A DNA stretch of 64,000 bases from positions 92,414-156,413 of the forward strand of contig JAUSAZ010000056.1 of the NCBI GenBank assembly GCA_030652255.1, given 5' to 3'. Source of the DNA: Myxococcales bacterium. Its GTDB lineage: Bacteria; Myxococcota_A; Polyangia; Polyangiales; Ga0077539. The translations under genes were made by a program, and so were the position numbers. Under the pieces are notes generated by a model. That model worked only from the letters and a program-made list of their open reading frames with translations. It had not been told where the DNA came from and did not search any database. Every line of letters begins with the position of its first letter. Positions within the stretch are counted from its first letter, which is position 1. This document shows positions 39,085 to 46,938 of this stretch, piece after piece.

Positions 39085-40845
39085 ATGAGGCTTGCGTGGT
39101 GCGCGGTGGTGGCGGCGGCGTTGACGGGGTGCGCGGACGACAACGCGCCGGCGCTCGACGCGGCGGTGTCGGACGCCCCGGCGGTCGACGACGGGCCCGG
39201 TGACGCGGGGGCGACCGACGCGGGGGCGAGCGACGCGGGGGCGACGGTGGACGTCCCGCCGCCCATCGCCTACGGCGGGCCGGACGACTGGTGCCCGGGA
39301 CGGGACCACTGCCGCGCGACCGGGGACGGGCGGCTGCAGGTGGGCGTGGCCCGCGAGCTGATCAACCCCGAGATCGTCGAGCGCGAGTGGACCGACGCCA
39401 ACCGCAACAACGCCTACGACATGGGCGAGGCCTTCGTCGACGTGAACGGCAACGGGGTCTTCGACGCCACCTGGGTGGCGGGCTTCGGCAACGGGCGCCC
39501 CGCGGTCGGATCGCACGACGACCTGGAGGTGCGGGCGATCGCGTTCCGTTACAACGAGACGACGGTGGCGCTCGCGGTCATCGACTGCGTCGGCTACTTC
39601 ATCAACCACATGGACCAGGTGCGCGCCGAGCCCACGCTCCAGGGCGTCGACGTCGACCGGGTGATCATCGCCTCGACGCACGACCACGAGGGCGTCGACA
39701 CCGTCGGGCTCTGGGGCCCGCGCGCCGCCGTCTCGGGGCTCAACCAGGCATACATGGCCCTGGTGCGGCAGCGGACGGCGCTCGCGGTGCGGCGGGCGGT
39801 GGAGTCGGTGCGCCCGGCGCGCATGCGGGTGGCGCAGGTGCTCACCGTCGACCCGATCACGGGCTCGACGATGGCCTACGTCAACGACACCCGCGACCCG
39901 GTGCTCTTCGACCCGACGGTGACCATCGCGCACTTCGTCGACGACGCCGAGCCGACGCGCACCATCGGCGCCTGGGTCAACTGGTCGTCGCACCCGGAGT
40001 ACGGCGGGTCGCGTAACAACCTGCTCTCGGCGGACTACGTCCACGCGCTCCGCCAGACCATCGAGGAGGGCGTCGCGGCCGACAGCCTGCCCGGCCTCGG
40101 CGGGGTCACGGTCTTCCAGAACGGCGCCCTCGGCGGGCAGGTCGGCCCCGGCGGGGGCGTGGCGCCGCGCGGCGCCGACGGGATGCCCATCGCCGAGTCG
40201 GGGCTCCCGAAGGCCATGGCCGCGGGGCGCAGCGTCGGGGCGCTGGCGCTGCGGGCGCTGGCGAGCGACGGCGTCGAGGCGAGCGTGACGGCGGTGAGCT
40301 ACCGCACGGCGCCCATCCACTGCCGCACGGAGAATACCCTGTACGGTATTCTCTACTCCCAGCGCACCATCGAGCGGGAGCTGTTCAACTACAACGAGCG
40401 GCGCGCCATCGGCGCGGGCAACTACCCCTGGGTGCGCTCCCGGGTGACCTACCTCCAGGTGGGTCCGGTGGCGATGATCTCCGCGCCGGGCGAGCTGCAC
40501 CCCGAGCTCTGGATCGGCACCGACCCGCGCTGGTCGTGGGGCCGCCCGACGCTCACCGAGACGGTCAACCGACCGGACCTCACGATGGGCCCGCCGGCGC
40601 CCTACCTGCGCGACCTGATGCTGATGAACCCTGACGTCCGCTACGCCTTCGTGGGCGGGCTCACGGAGGATTTCCTCGGGTACATCGTGCCTGCGTACAA
40701 CTTCGTGGTGAACCCCATCGTGCCGTACCTCGCCGAGGCGATGGGGCAGCACTACGAGGAGACCAACTCCGTCGGCCCGGAGGTGGAGCGCTACCTCAAC
40801 GGCCCGATGCGGGAGCTGGCCCGCTGGCGTCCGCCCGCGGACTGA
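39085..40845 (+). CDS. Neutral ceramidase-like lipoprotein
   Basis: A 586-residue lipoprotein with signal peptide MRLAWCAVVAAALTGC and an Asp/Ala linker. A Ca-loop-like stretch (DANRNNAYDMGEAFVDVNG) precedes a domain resembling neutral/alkaline ceramidases: VGVARELINPE, IIASTHDHEGVDTVGLWG (zinc-type His motif), WVNWSSHPEYGG and VTYLQVGPVAMISAPGELHPE. Such enzymes cleave the amide bond of ceramides. AAGGAG and GGTGA purine runs precede the ATG. It follows the hydrolase lipoprotein by 37 bases. Its last 50 bases overlap the convergent gene. It contains an AT-rich palindrome at 40330-40353. Confidence 0.83.
   Translation: MRLAWCAVVAAALTGCADDNAPALDAAVSDAPAVDDGPGDAGATDAGASDAGATVDVPPPIAYGGPDDWCPGRDHCRATGDGRLQVGVARELINPEIVEREWTDANRNNAYDMGEAFVDVNGNGVFDATWVAGFGNGRPAVGSHDDLEVRAIAFRYNETTVALAVIDCVGYFINHMDQVRAEPTLQGVDVDRVIIASTHDHEGVDTVGLWGPRAAVSGLNQAYMALVRQRTALAVRRAVESVRPARMRVAQVLTVDPITGSTMAYVNDTRDPVLFDPTVTIAHFVDDAEPTRTIGAWVNWSSHPEYGGSRNNLLSADYVHALRQTIEEGVAADSLPGLGGVTVFQNGALGGQVGPGGGVAPRGADGMPIAESGLPKAMAAGRSVGALALRALASDGVEASVTAVSYRTAPIHCRTENTLYGILYSQRTIERELFNYNERRAIGAGNYPWVRSRVTYLQVGPVAMISAPGELHPELWIGTDPRWSWGRPTLTETVNRPDLTMGPPAPYLRDLMLMNPDVRYAFVGGLTEDFLGYIVPAYNFVVNPIVPYLAEAMGQHYEETNSVGPEVERYLNGPMRELARWRPPAD
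39202..39246 (+). repeat. Three 15-bp tandem repeats in the Asp/Ala linker
   Basis: Three copies of GACGCGGGGGCGANN encode D-A-G-A-T/S units in the linker after the lipobox. Copy number is likely to vary among strains. Confidence 0.7.
40330..40353. repeat. Perfect AT-rich palindrome inside ceramidase-like gene
   Basis: GAGAATACC and GGTATTCTC are perfect 9-base arms around CTGTAC. The stretch encodes ENTLYGIL with the codons AAT, GGT and ATT, which are rare among neighbouring genes. The symmetry looks like a binding site for a dimeric regulator. Confidence 0.6.
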
Positions 40846-41647
40846 GCCCGGCGATCACCGCGGCCACCGTGGCGTCGGGCGCGTCGACGTGAACCCAGTG
40901 GCCCGCCCCGGGGACCACCACCACCTCGCAGCCGCCGCGCGCGGCGACGGCGTCGAGGCGGGCGAGCTCCGGCGGGTCCATCACCCCGGAGGCGCCGCCC
41001 AGGAGGAAGGTCGTGCGCCGGCCCGGGGGCCCTGCCTCGACGACCGACCAGAGGTCGGCGGTGAAGTACCCGTCGAGCAGCGAGCGTATCGCGGTCACGT
41101 CGATGCGCAGGCGGAAGCCCGCGTCGGCGTGCTCGAGGTTCATCGCCAGCCAGGCGGCCATCGAGCGGTCGTGACCCGCGGCGATCACGGCGTCGACGAA
41201 GGCCTCTCGGCTGGGCCAGGCGGGGCCGATGGCCTCCAGAGTGTCGAGCGCCCCGAGGGAGGCCTCGGAGCCCCGGCGGTCGGGGCGGGCGCCGGGGTTG
41301 GCGTCGACCACCACGAGGTGTGTGAGCGAGGGCGTGACGCCCGCGTAGCTGAGGGCGACCTTGGCGCCGAAGCTGTGCCCGAGCACGCCGCGCACCGGGA
41401 GGGGGAGGGCGACGGCCAGCTCGGTGAGGTCGCGCGCGGCGGCGGCGAGGGTGTGGGGCGGAGCGAGGTCGCGCGAGGCGCCGTGCTCTCGCAGGTCGAC
41501 GAGCACGAAGGCCCAGTCGGGGAGCGCCTCGGCGAAGCGCCGCGCCAGGGTGCGCCAGTTGGTCTTCGAGCCGAGGATGCCGTGGAGCACGAGGCACGCG
41601 CGCGTGGGCGCCGACCCCGGGGCGGTGACGATGGCGTAGGACAGCAT
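40796..41647 (-). CDS. Alpha/beta hydrolase
   Basis: A 283-residue cytosolic alpha/beta hydrolase. Motifs are CLVLHGILGSKTNWRTLARR, LVDLREHGASRD, the Ser elbow GVLGHSFGAKVAL, TFLLGGASGVMD and the His segment VPGAGHWVHVDAP. It resembles YbfF/acyl-CoA esterases and the EphD/ABHD11 group. Start ATG 41647 has GGAG about nine bases upstream and begins the first strand; ATG 41671 is the longer alternative. Its 3' end overlaps the convergent ceramidase-like gene by 50 bases. Confidence 0.88.
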   Translation of the reverse strand: MLSYAIVTAPGSAPTRACLVLHGILGSKTNWRTLARRFAEALPDWAFVLVDLREHGASRDLAPPHTLAAAARDLTELAVALPLPVRGVLGHSFGAKVALSYAGVTPSLTHLVVVDANPGARPDRRGSEASLGALDTLEAIGPAWPSREAFVDAVIAAGHDRSMAAWLAMNLEHADAGFRLRIDVTAIRSLLDGYFTADLWSVVEAGPPGRRTTFLLGGASGVMDPPELARLDAVAARGGCEVVVVPGAGHWVHVDAPDATVAAVIAGLSPRADASGPAPASGR

Positions 41648-41717
41648 CGGTGGGTGCTCCCCGCGTAGCACAATGCCTCACCCGTGAGGCAGCGGGAGGC
41701 GTGATAGAACCCGCGCC

Positions 41718-42728
41718 GTGACCCGCCTGGCCCAACGAATCGCGCTCGCCCTCTCCGTGCTCGCCCCGCTCTCCTGCGCGACCACCGGCGCCCCCGCGGT
41801 CGTCGCCGCCTCGGCGCCCCGGCCGCCCGACGTGCACGGCGAGCTCCTCGCGCTGCTCCCCCCGGGGGCGGTCGCCTGGGGGCGCTTCGAGCTGGCCGAG
41901 GCCCGCCGCTCGCCGCACTTCGAGGGCGCCCTCGAGCTCGCCACGTCGCTCGGGGCCGAGGTCGCCTCGGTGCAGCGCGAGCTCGGCTTCGACGCGCTCC
42001 ACCAGGCCGACAAGATGGTGTTCGGGGTGTACCTCCCGCCCGGCACCGGCGGCAACGCGGGCTGGCCGGTCATCATCGCGCGCGGGGCGTACGACCGCGC
42101 GGCGGTGCTGGCGGCGGCGCGGGTGGCGGCGCGCGACGCGGCCCCGGAGGAGGGCGCCGAGCGCTCGGTGCCGTACACCATCGTCGGGCAGCGGGCGTAC
42201 ATGTTCCCCGCGGCCGACGTGGTGGTCGTGATGGAGCGCTCGCTCGTGCGCCGGGTGGCGGCGCGCCTGCTCGGCGAAGAGCGACGCTCGGTGCGCGACG
42301 ACGACCACTTCAACGACCTGTGGGCCCTCGTCGACGGCCGGCAGGGCCCGCTCCAGGTGGCGGCCGACCTCGCGGCCATCCGCTCGCGGGTCAACGTGCG
42401 GCTGCGCGGCGTCGGGCGCACGGGCGAGGGGCTCGATCGGCTGGTGGCCTGGGCCGAGGTGCCGGGCGACGTGCGCGTGCGCGCCGCGGGGCAGGCGCAC
42501 ACCGAGGCGGCGGCGCAGGAGATCACCCGGCTGGTCGACGCCTCGACGCGGCAGCTCGCGGGGCAGGTGATGGTGCGCCTGCTCGGGCTCGGGCGGCTGC
42601 TGCGCGAGGGCGTCGTGGCCCGCGCGGAGGGCGACCGCGTGACGCTCAGCGTCCAGGCGAACTCCAGCGAGGCTGGGCGGGTGCTGCGCATCAGCTCGGC
42701 GCTCCAGGAGCTCGGCGCCGCGGAGTAG
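41718..42728 (+). CDS. Lipoprotein of unknown function (336 aa)
   Basis: A 336-residue lipoprotein with signal peptide TRLAQRIALALSVLAPLSC (lipobox PLSC). The mature protein is mixed alpha/beta (LLALLPPGAVAWGRFELAEARRSPHFEGALELA, AYMFPAADVVVVMERSLVRRVAARLLGEER) and resembles solvent-exposed two-layer domains. No enzymatic motif was seen. The GTG start lies 7 bases after TAGAAC. It is followed by a kinase gene after 55 bases, so a signalling link is possible. Confidence 0.8.
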   Translation: MTRLAQRIALALSVLAPLSCATTGAPAVVAASAPRPPDVHGELLALLPPGAVAWGRFELAEARRSPHFEGALELATSLGAEVASVQRELGFDALHQADKMVFGVYLPPGTGGNAGWPVIIARGAYDRAAVLAAARVAARDAAPEEGAERSVPYTIVGQRAYMFPAADVVVVMERSLVRRVAARLLGEERRSVRDDDHFNDLWALVDGRQGPLQVAADLAAIRSRVNVRLRGVGRTGEGLDRLVAWAEVPGDVRVRAAGQAHTEAAAQEITRLVDASTRQLAGQVMVRLLGLGRLLREGVVARAEGDRVTLSVQANSSEAGRVLRISSALQELGAAE

Positions 42729-42783
42729 TGCGCGCTCGGGCGGTGAAGAGGGCCCGGGCGGTGATAGGCTCCGGCGCGCCACC

Positions 42784-44346
42784 GTGGAGCGATCTCGCGA
42801 CGCAGCCCAGAAGGTACAGCTCGTCGACGCGTCGGCCTCGACCGACGACGACCTCGCGCCGGGCACCCACTTCGGCGGCTACGAGATCGTCCGCAAGCTG
42901 GGCACCGGGGCCTTCGGGGCGGTGTACGAGGCGCTGCGCCTGCCGCTGCGCAAGCGCACCGCGCTCAAGGTGCTGCACCGGGAGTTCGTGCGGTACCCCG
43001 ACGTGCTCAAGCGCTTCCTGCGCGAGGCGGAGATCGTCGCGCAGATGGAGCACCCGCACATCGTCGGGGTCTTCGACCTCGGCGTGCACGACGGGCGGCC
43101 GTACATCGCGATGGAGTTCCTCGACGGCGAGACGCTGGCCGAGCGGCTCGACCGCGAGGGGGTGATCCCCGCGGCGGAGGCCGTCGACGTGATGCTGGCC
43201 GTGATGTCGGCTGCCGCCTCGGTGCACGAGAAGGGCGTGGTGCACCGCGACCTGAAGCCCGACAACATCTTCCTCGCGCGCACCGCGACCCGCGCCATCC
43301 AGCCGAAGCTGCTCGACTTCGGCGTGGTGAAGGTGCGCGAGGCCGGCGGCTCGATGACCATGACCCGCGCGATGGTCGGCACGCCCTCGTACATGTCCCC
43401 CGAGCAGGCCCGCGAGGCGCGCGACGTCGACGCCCCGAGCGACCAGTGGTCGCTGGCCGTGATCCTCTTCGAGTGCCTCACCGGCAAGTGCCCCTTCGAC
43501 GGCGAGAACCTCCTCGACATCCTCAACGCCATCACCACCGGGCCGGTGCCCCGTCTGCGCGACGTGAGCCCTACCCTTCCCGCGGGCCTGGAAGCCGTGC
43601 TCCTGCGCGCGATGGAGCGCGAGCCGGGCGCCCGCTGGCCCTCGGTGCGGGCCTTCGGGGAGGCGCTGCGCCCCTTCGCGTCGGTAGGCGGACAGGCCCT
43701 CTGGGAGGCCTTCTACACCAACGAGGTCGCCTACGTTCCGACGCTCCACCAGTGGGGCACGGGCCCGGCGTCCACGCCCGCGCCCGCCCTGGAGCTGCGC
43801 CACGTCGAGGAGACCTTCACCATCCCGGCGCCCGCCGCGCCGACGCCCGCGGCGCCGATGTACCCCGCGGCGCCGATGTACCCCGCGCCGGCGTACCCGG
43901 CGATCGCGGCGCCCCCGCAGCCGCGCTCGTCGCTCGGGCGGGCGTTGCTCGTGGCGAGCGGCGCCGTCTTCATGGGCCTGCTCCTCGTGGCGGGAGGGCT
44001 CGCGTACATGTGGCATCAGGGCCCGACGCCCGCGCCGACGGCCGTCGTTGCGCCAGTGCAGGCCCCGATGCCGCCGGCGGTGACCGTGCTGCGTCCTGCC
44101 CCCGTCGCGGTGGCGCCCGCAGCTCCGGCGCCCGCAGCTCCAGCGCCGCCGTCCGTCCGCGTCTTCGTTCCGCCACCAGCACCCGCGCCCACGCTCGCCC
44201 CCACGCTCGCCCCCACGCTCGCCCCCGCGATCGTCGACGCACCGGCCGCTCCTCGTGTCGTGAGGGAGACCCCGCCCGCCTCTCGCGCGCCTTCCCGGCG
44301 GCGTCCCCGCAGCCGCGCGAGCGACTTCACCACCCTCGGATACTGA
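42784..44346 (+). CDS. Ser/Thr protein kinase with membrane anchor
   Basis: A 520-residue kinase. The catalytic domain (about 30-300) has LGTGAFGAVYEAL, TALKVLH, HRDLKPDNIFLA, LDFGVVKV and GTPSYMSPEQ, all intact. A Pro/Ala region with a repeated PMYPA motif leads to one membrane span (LLVASGAVFMGLLLVAGGLAYMW, about 388-410). The external tail is Pro/Ala/Val low complexity with three PTLA repeats and no sensor domain. The GTG start lies 13 bases after TAGGCT. A C-rich/G-rich hairpin follows the stop. Confidence 0.93.
   Translation: MERSRDAAQKVQLVDASASTDDDLAPGTHFGGYEIVRKLGTGAFGAVYEALRLPLRKRTALKVLHREFVRYPDVLKRFLREAEIVAQMEHPHIVGVFDLGVHDGRPYIAMEFLDGETLAERLDREGVIPAAEAVDVMLAVMSAAASVHEKGVVHRDLKPDNIFLARTATRAIQPKLLDFGVVKVREAGGSMTMTRAMVGTPSYMSPEQAREARDVDAPSDQWSLAVILFECLTGKCPFDGENLLDILNAITTGPVPRLRDVSPTLPAGLEAVLLRAMEREPGARWPSVRAFGEALRPFASVGGQALWEAFYTNEVAYVPTLHQWGTGPASTPAPALELRHVEETFTIPAPAAPTPAAPMYPAAPMYPAPAYPAIAAPPQPRSSLGRALLVASGAVFMGLLLVAGGLAYMWHQGPTPAPTAVVAPVQAPMPPAVTVLRPAPVAVAPAAPAPAAPAPPSVRVFVPPPAPAPTLAPTLAPTLAPAIVDAPAAPRVVRETPPASRAPSRRRPRSRASDFTTLGY
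44188..44223 (+). repeat. Three 12-bp tandem repeats (PTLA) in kinase tail
   Basis: CCCACGCTCGCC occurs three times in a row and encodes Pro-Thr-Leu-Ala repeats in the extracytoplasmic tail. Confidence 0.75.
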
Positions 44347-44366
44347 ACCCGTGCCCCACGGCGTCC

Positions 44367-44385
44367 CCCCCCGCCGGGAGGGGGG
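44367..44385 (+). terminator. C-run/G-run hairpin after kinase gene
   Basis: CCCCCC and GGGGGG pair around the seven-base loop GCCGGGA, 20 bases after the stop. The tail TGGTTCT has three T but no true U-tract. It lies just before the next promoter. Confidence 0.35.
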
Positions 44386-44394
44386 TGGTTCTGG

Positions 44395-44400
44395 TAGCGT
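44395..44400 (+). promoter_or_regulatory. -10 element (TAGCGT) of gene 44407
   Basis: TAGCGT ends six bases before ATG 44407, again without a Shine-Dalgarno sequence. Confidence 0.4.
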
Positions 44401-44406
44401 CGCGGG

Positions 44407-45171
44407 ATGGATGTTCGCATCGAGCTGATCAACGAGGCTGATGGCGGGGTGATCGCGGACTCGGAGGTTCCCCTGGAGAGCCTGCCCGAGCGCTTCGCGG
44501 GCAACGAGGCGACGCTCACCTTCGGCGACGCGGAGTACCTCGTGGTGCGCGCCGAGCCCGCCACGCGCGACACCATCGCGTCCCTCGGGTCGGCCCGCTT
44601 GACGCTCCGCAAGCTCGACGCCGTCCAGCCCAAGGCGATCCTGTTCAGTCTGCCCTCGATCGAGAACGCGATGCCGCGCTCGGTGCCGGCGCCCGCGGGC
44701 GTGGAGGTGACGGTTCGCATCCCCGAGGATGCCTGGCGCCAGGTCGAGCTCGTCCACAAGTCGGCGACCGACGCGCTCGACGCCGAGCTCTCCGACGTGC
44801 AGCGGGTGGTCAACGAGCGGCGGCTCGGCCCGGGCTACGTCGAGTGCCACCTGCGACACCGGCTCCCGGAGCCGCTGGCGGGCGCTCGCGTCACGCTGGC
44901 GGCGCTGTCCGAGGCGCTCGGCGTCGAGGCGCGCCCGCTGGGATTCCGCGGCGACGCGGGCATGGTGGAGGGCGGCTTCTCCTTCCCGTACTCCGACGCG
45001 GTGGTCTACGGGGTTGTGCGGGACGGCGCGGTCGTCGCGCTCGGGGTGCACGGCATCCTGGAGGACATCATCGGCACGCTGCACCCCATCGCCCTCGCGC
45101 AGGGGCTGCTGGTGGTCGACTGGCGCAAGGCGGAGAAGCTCCGCGCGGTGGACGAGGGCTTCGCGCGCTGA
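44407..45171 (+). CDS. Hypothetical protein (254 aa)
   Basis: A 254-residue soluble protein with no signal peptide. The first third is strand-rich (MDVRIELINEADGGVIADSEVPLESLPERF, EYLVVRAEPA). A helical region with VHKSATDALDAELSDVQRVVNERR follows, and the C-terminus looks like a small alpha/beta domain (DAVVYGVVRDGAVVALGVHGILEDIIGTLHPI). The family is unrecognised. It converges on the PNGase F-like gene with a three-base gap. Confidence 0.72.
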   Translation: MDVRIELINEADGGVIADSEVPLESLPERFAGNEATLTFGDAEYLVVRAEPATRDTIASLGSARLTLRKLDAVQPKAILFSLPSIENAMPRSVPAPAGVEVTVRIPEDAWRQVELVHKSATDALDAELSDVQRVVNERRLGPGYVECHLRHRLPEPLAGARVTLAALSEALGVEARPLGFRGDAGMVEGGFSFPYSDAVVYGVVRDGAVVALGVHGILEDIIGTLHPIALAQGLLVVDWRKAEKLRAVDEGFAR

Positions 45172-45174
45172 CGC

Positions 45175-46857
45175 TCAGCGCGAGAGCACGAGGTAGCTGC
45201 TCAGCACGACGTTGCCGTAGCCCAGCATCGAGGTGATGGCCCGGCCGTCGACGGTGACGCCGTAGCTGAGCTCGTTCTCGGCGCCCATGCGCAGCTCGGA
45301 GGTGAGGTCGACGACCACGGGGCGCACGTCGAGCCCCGGGCACCAGCCGCCGCGGCCGAAATACCAGGTGCCGTGCTGGTTGGGCACGACGCCCTCGCCG
45401 ACGCGCTCGGCGCAGCCGTCGGGCGAGCGGGCCTCGGGAAACTCCACCACGTGCTCGTGGCCGTTGAAGGTGAAGCGGTGCCCGTGGTTGCAGAACTCCG
45501 CGCACTGGCTGGTCTCCGAACCGTGGCCGGTGACGAGCACGTAGAGCTCCGCGCGCCGGGTGTCGGCGGGCACGGTGAAGCGCTGCGCGGGGTGCCTCGC
45601 CGCCCAGGTCGCGTTGAGGGGACCGCCCTGGAAGAGCGGTCGTGTCTCGAAGGGGCGCAGCGCGCGGCGGCGGTTGCCGAAGCGCAGCGCGAGGCTGGCG
45701 ACGTAGGGGGCGGGGCGCGGGTCGAACTGCCGCGAGGCGTACCAGCGGAGGCGCTGCCGACCGCCGTCGCGCAGCAGCGGGAGCACGCCGGAGATGTCCG
45801 TCACCCAGCGGCCCTCGCGCCAGTAGGTGGTGATCCAGCGGGCGAGCTCGACGTCGCAGCGCAGCGCGGGCCCGGCGTCGGCGTCGGGGGCGCCCGCGTC
45901 GGCGGAGGGCGGCGCCTCGGCGCAGAGCCAGAGGTGCGAGAGGTAGTCCCACGCGCCGCAGTCGCCGTCGCGGTGGTTGACGCAGTCGGTGCGGAGGTCG
46001 ACCTCCAGCGTGTCGAAGCCCTCCATGGCCGCGCGGTCGGGGAGCGTGACGTCGATGTCGATGTTGTCGATGACCGTCGCGCGATCGAGCAGGGTGACGG
46101 TGGTGGCGGGGTGCGCGGCGAGCTCCTGCTCCCGGGCATACTCGAAGTTGTAATACCGGGCCTCGTTGGCGAGGAGCGGGAGCTCGAGGCGCAGGCCCGA
46201 GCTGGCGATGCGGCCGAGCATGCCGACCTCGCGGATGCGCTGGAAGCGGTCGACCGCCCACTGCACGGCCTCGTAGCGAGGGACCATGTTCGTGGTGGCG
46301 CGGCGCGAGCGGTACAGCTCGCCGAGCCACGACTGCGCCGTGGTGAGGTCGTCGGTGACGAAGTGCACGCGGGCCGCCCAGTGGGCGCGGTCGTCCTCGC
46401 CGAGGCCGGCGAGCTCCTCCTCTGCGCGCAGGCGCAGGTCCGCGAGCTGCGTCGAGCCCGCGGCCGGGAGGAAGAAGTAGTGCACGTTGCGGGGCGACTG
46501 CTCCAGCAGCGCGGCGAGGCTGCCGCCGAGGAGCGTGGTCGAGTAGCTCGACGCGTTGACCACCACGAACACGTAGCTGTCCTCCCCCGTGAAGTGCTCC
46601 GCGAAGGACCACGCGCCCTCCTGGGTCATCACGGTGAAGGGTCCCGCGAGGTCGCGCGGGCGCACCCCGTAGGGGCCCGGGGCGAAGCGGCTCGCGTCCG
46701 GAGCGTCCACGGCGGCGTCGGTGGCGTCGGCGTCCCTCGGCCCCGGGAGGTCGCTGGCGACATCCGCGACGGCGGCGTCTGCGGCGGGCGTCGGGGCCTC
46801 GTCACAGCCCGCCGCTCCGAGCGCCGCCCCGACCGCCACCCAGTGAAACCATCGCAT
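45175..46857 (-). CDS. Lipoprotein with PNGase F-like C-terminal domain
   Basis: A 560-residue lipoprotein with signal peptide MRWFHWVAVGAALGAAGC and an Asp/Ala-rich linker (DATDAAVDAPDAS). The middle region is mixed alpha/beta. The last 250 residues match the jelly-roll of peptide-N-glycosidase F: GHGSETSQCAEFCNHGHRFTFNG, VVPNQHGTWYFGRGGWCPG and VVVDLTSEL. These enzymes remove N-glycans from glycoproteins. Whether all catalytic acids are kept was not checked. The ATG has GGAGG 6-10 bases upstream. It is divergent from aroA. Confidence 0.85.
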   Translation of the reverse strand: MRWFHWVAVGAALGAAGCDEAPTPAADAAVADVASDLPGPRDADATDAAVDAPDASRFAPGPYGVRPRDLAGPFTVMTQEGAWSFAEHFTGEDSYVFVVVNASSYSTTLLGGSLAALLEQSPRNVHYFFLPAAGSTQLADLRLRAEEELAGLGEDDRAHWAARVHFVTDDLTTAQSWLGELYRSRRATTNMVPRYEAVQWAVDRFQRIREVGMLGRIASSGLRLELPLLANEARYYNFEYAREQELAAHPATTVTLLDRATVIDNIDIDVTLPDRAAMEGFDTLEVDLRTDCVNHRDGDCGAWDYLSHLWLCAEAPPSADAGAPDADAGPALRCDVELARWITTYWREGRWVTDISGVLPLLRDGGRQRLRWYASRQFDPRPAPYVASLALRFGNRRRALRPFETRPLFQGGPLNATWAARHPAQRFTVPADTRRAELYVLVTGHGSETSQCAEFCNHGHRFTFNGHEHVVEFPEARSPDGCAERVGEGVVPNQHGTWYFGRGGWCPGLDVRPVVVDLTSELRMGAENELSYGVTVDGRAITSMLGYGNVVLSSYLVLSR

Positions 46858-46925
46858 CGTCAGCCTCCGTGGCGACCGTTGTATCAGCCCCGGCGCGCGG
46901 TCGTGACGCCGCCGGGTCGATCGTG

Positions 46926-46931
46926 TATGCC
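46926..46931 (+). promoter_or_regulatory. -10-like element (TATGCC) before aroA
   Basis: TATGCC overlaps the ATG at 46927 and ends seven bases before the ATG at 46939. This matches the leaderless spacing seen elsewhere and favours 46939 as the aroA start. Confidence 0.35.
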
Positions 46932-46938
46932 GCCGCGC

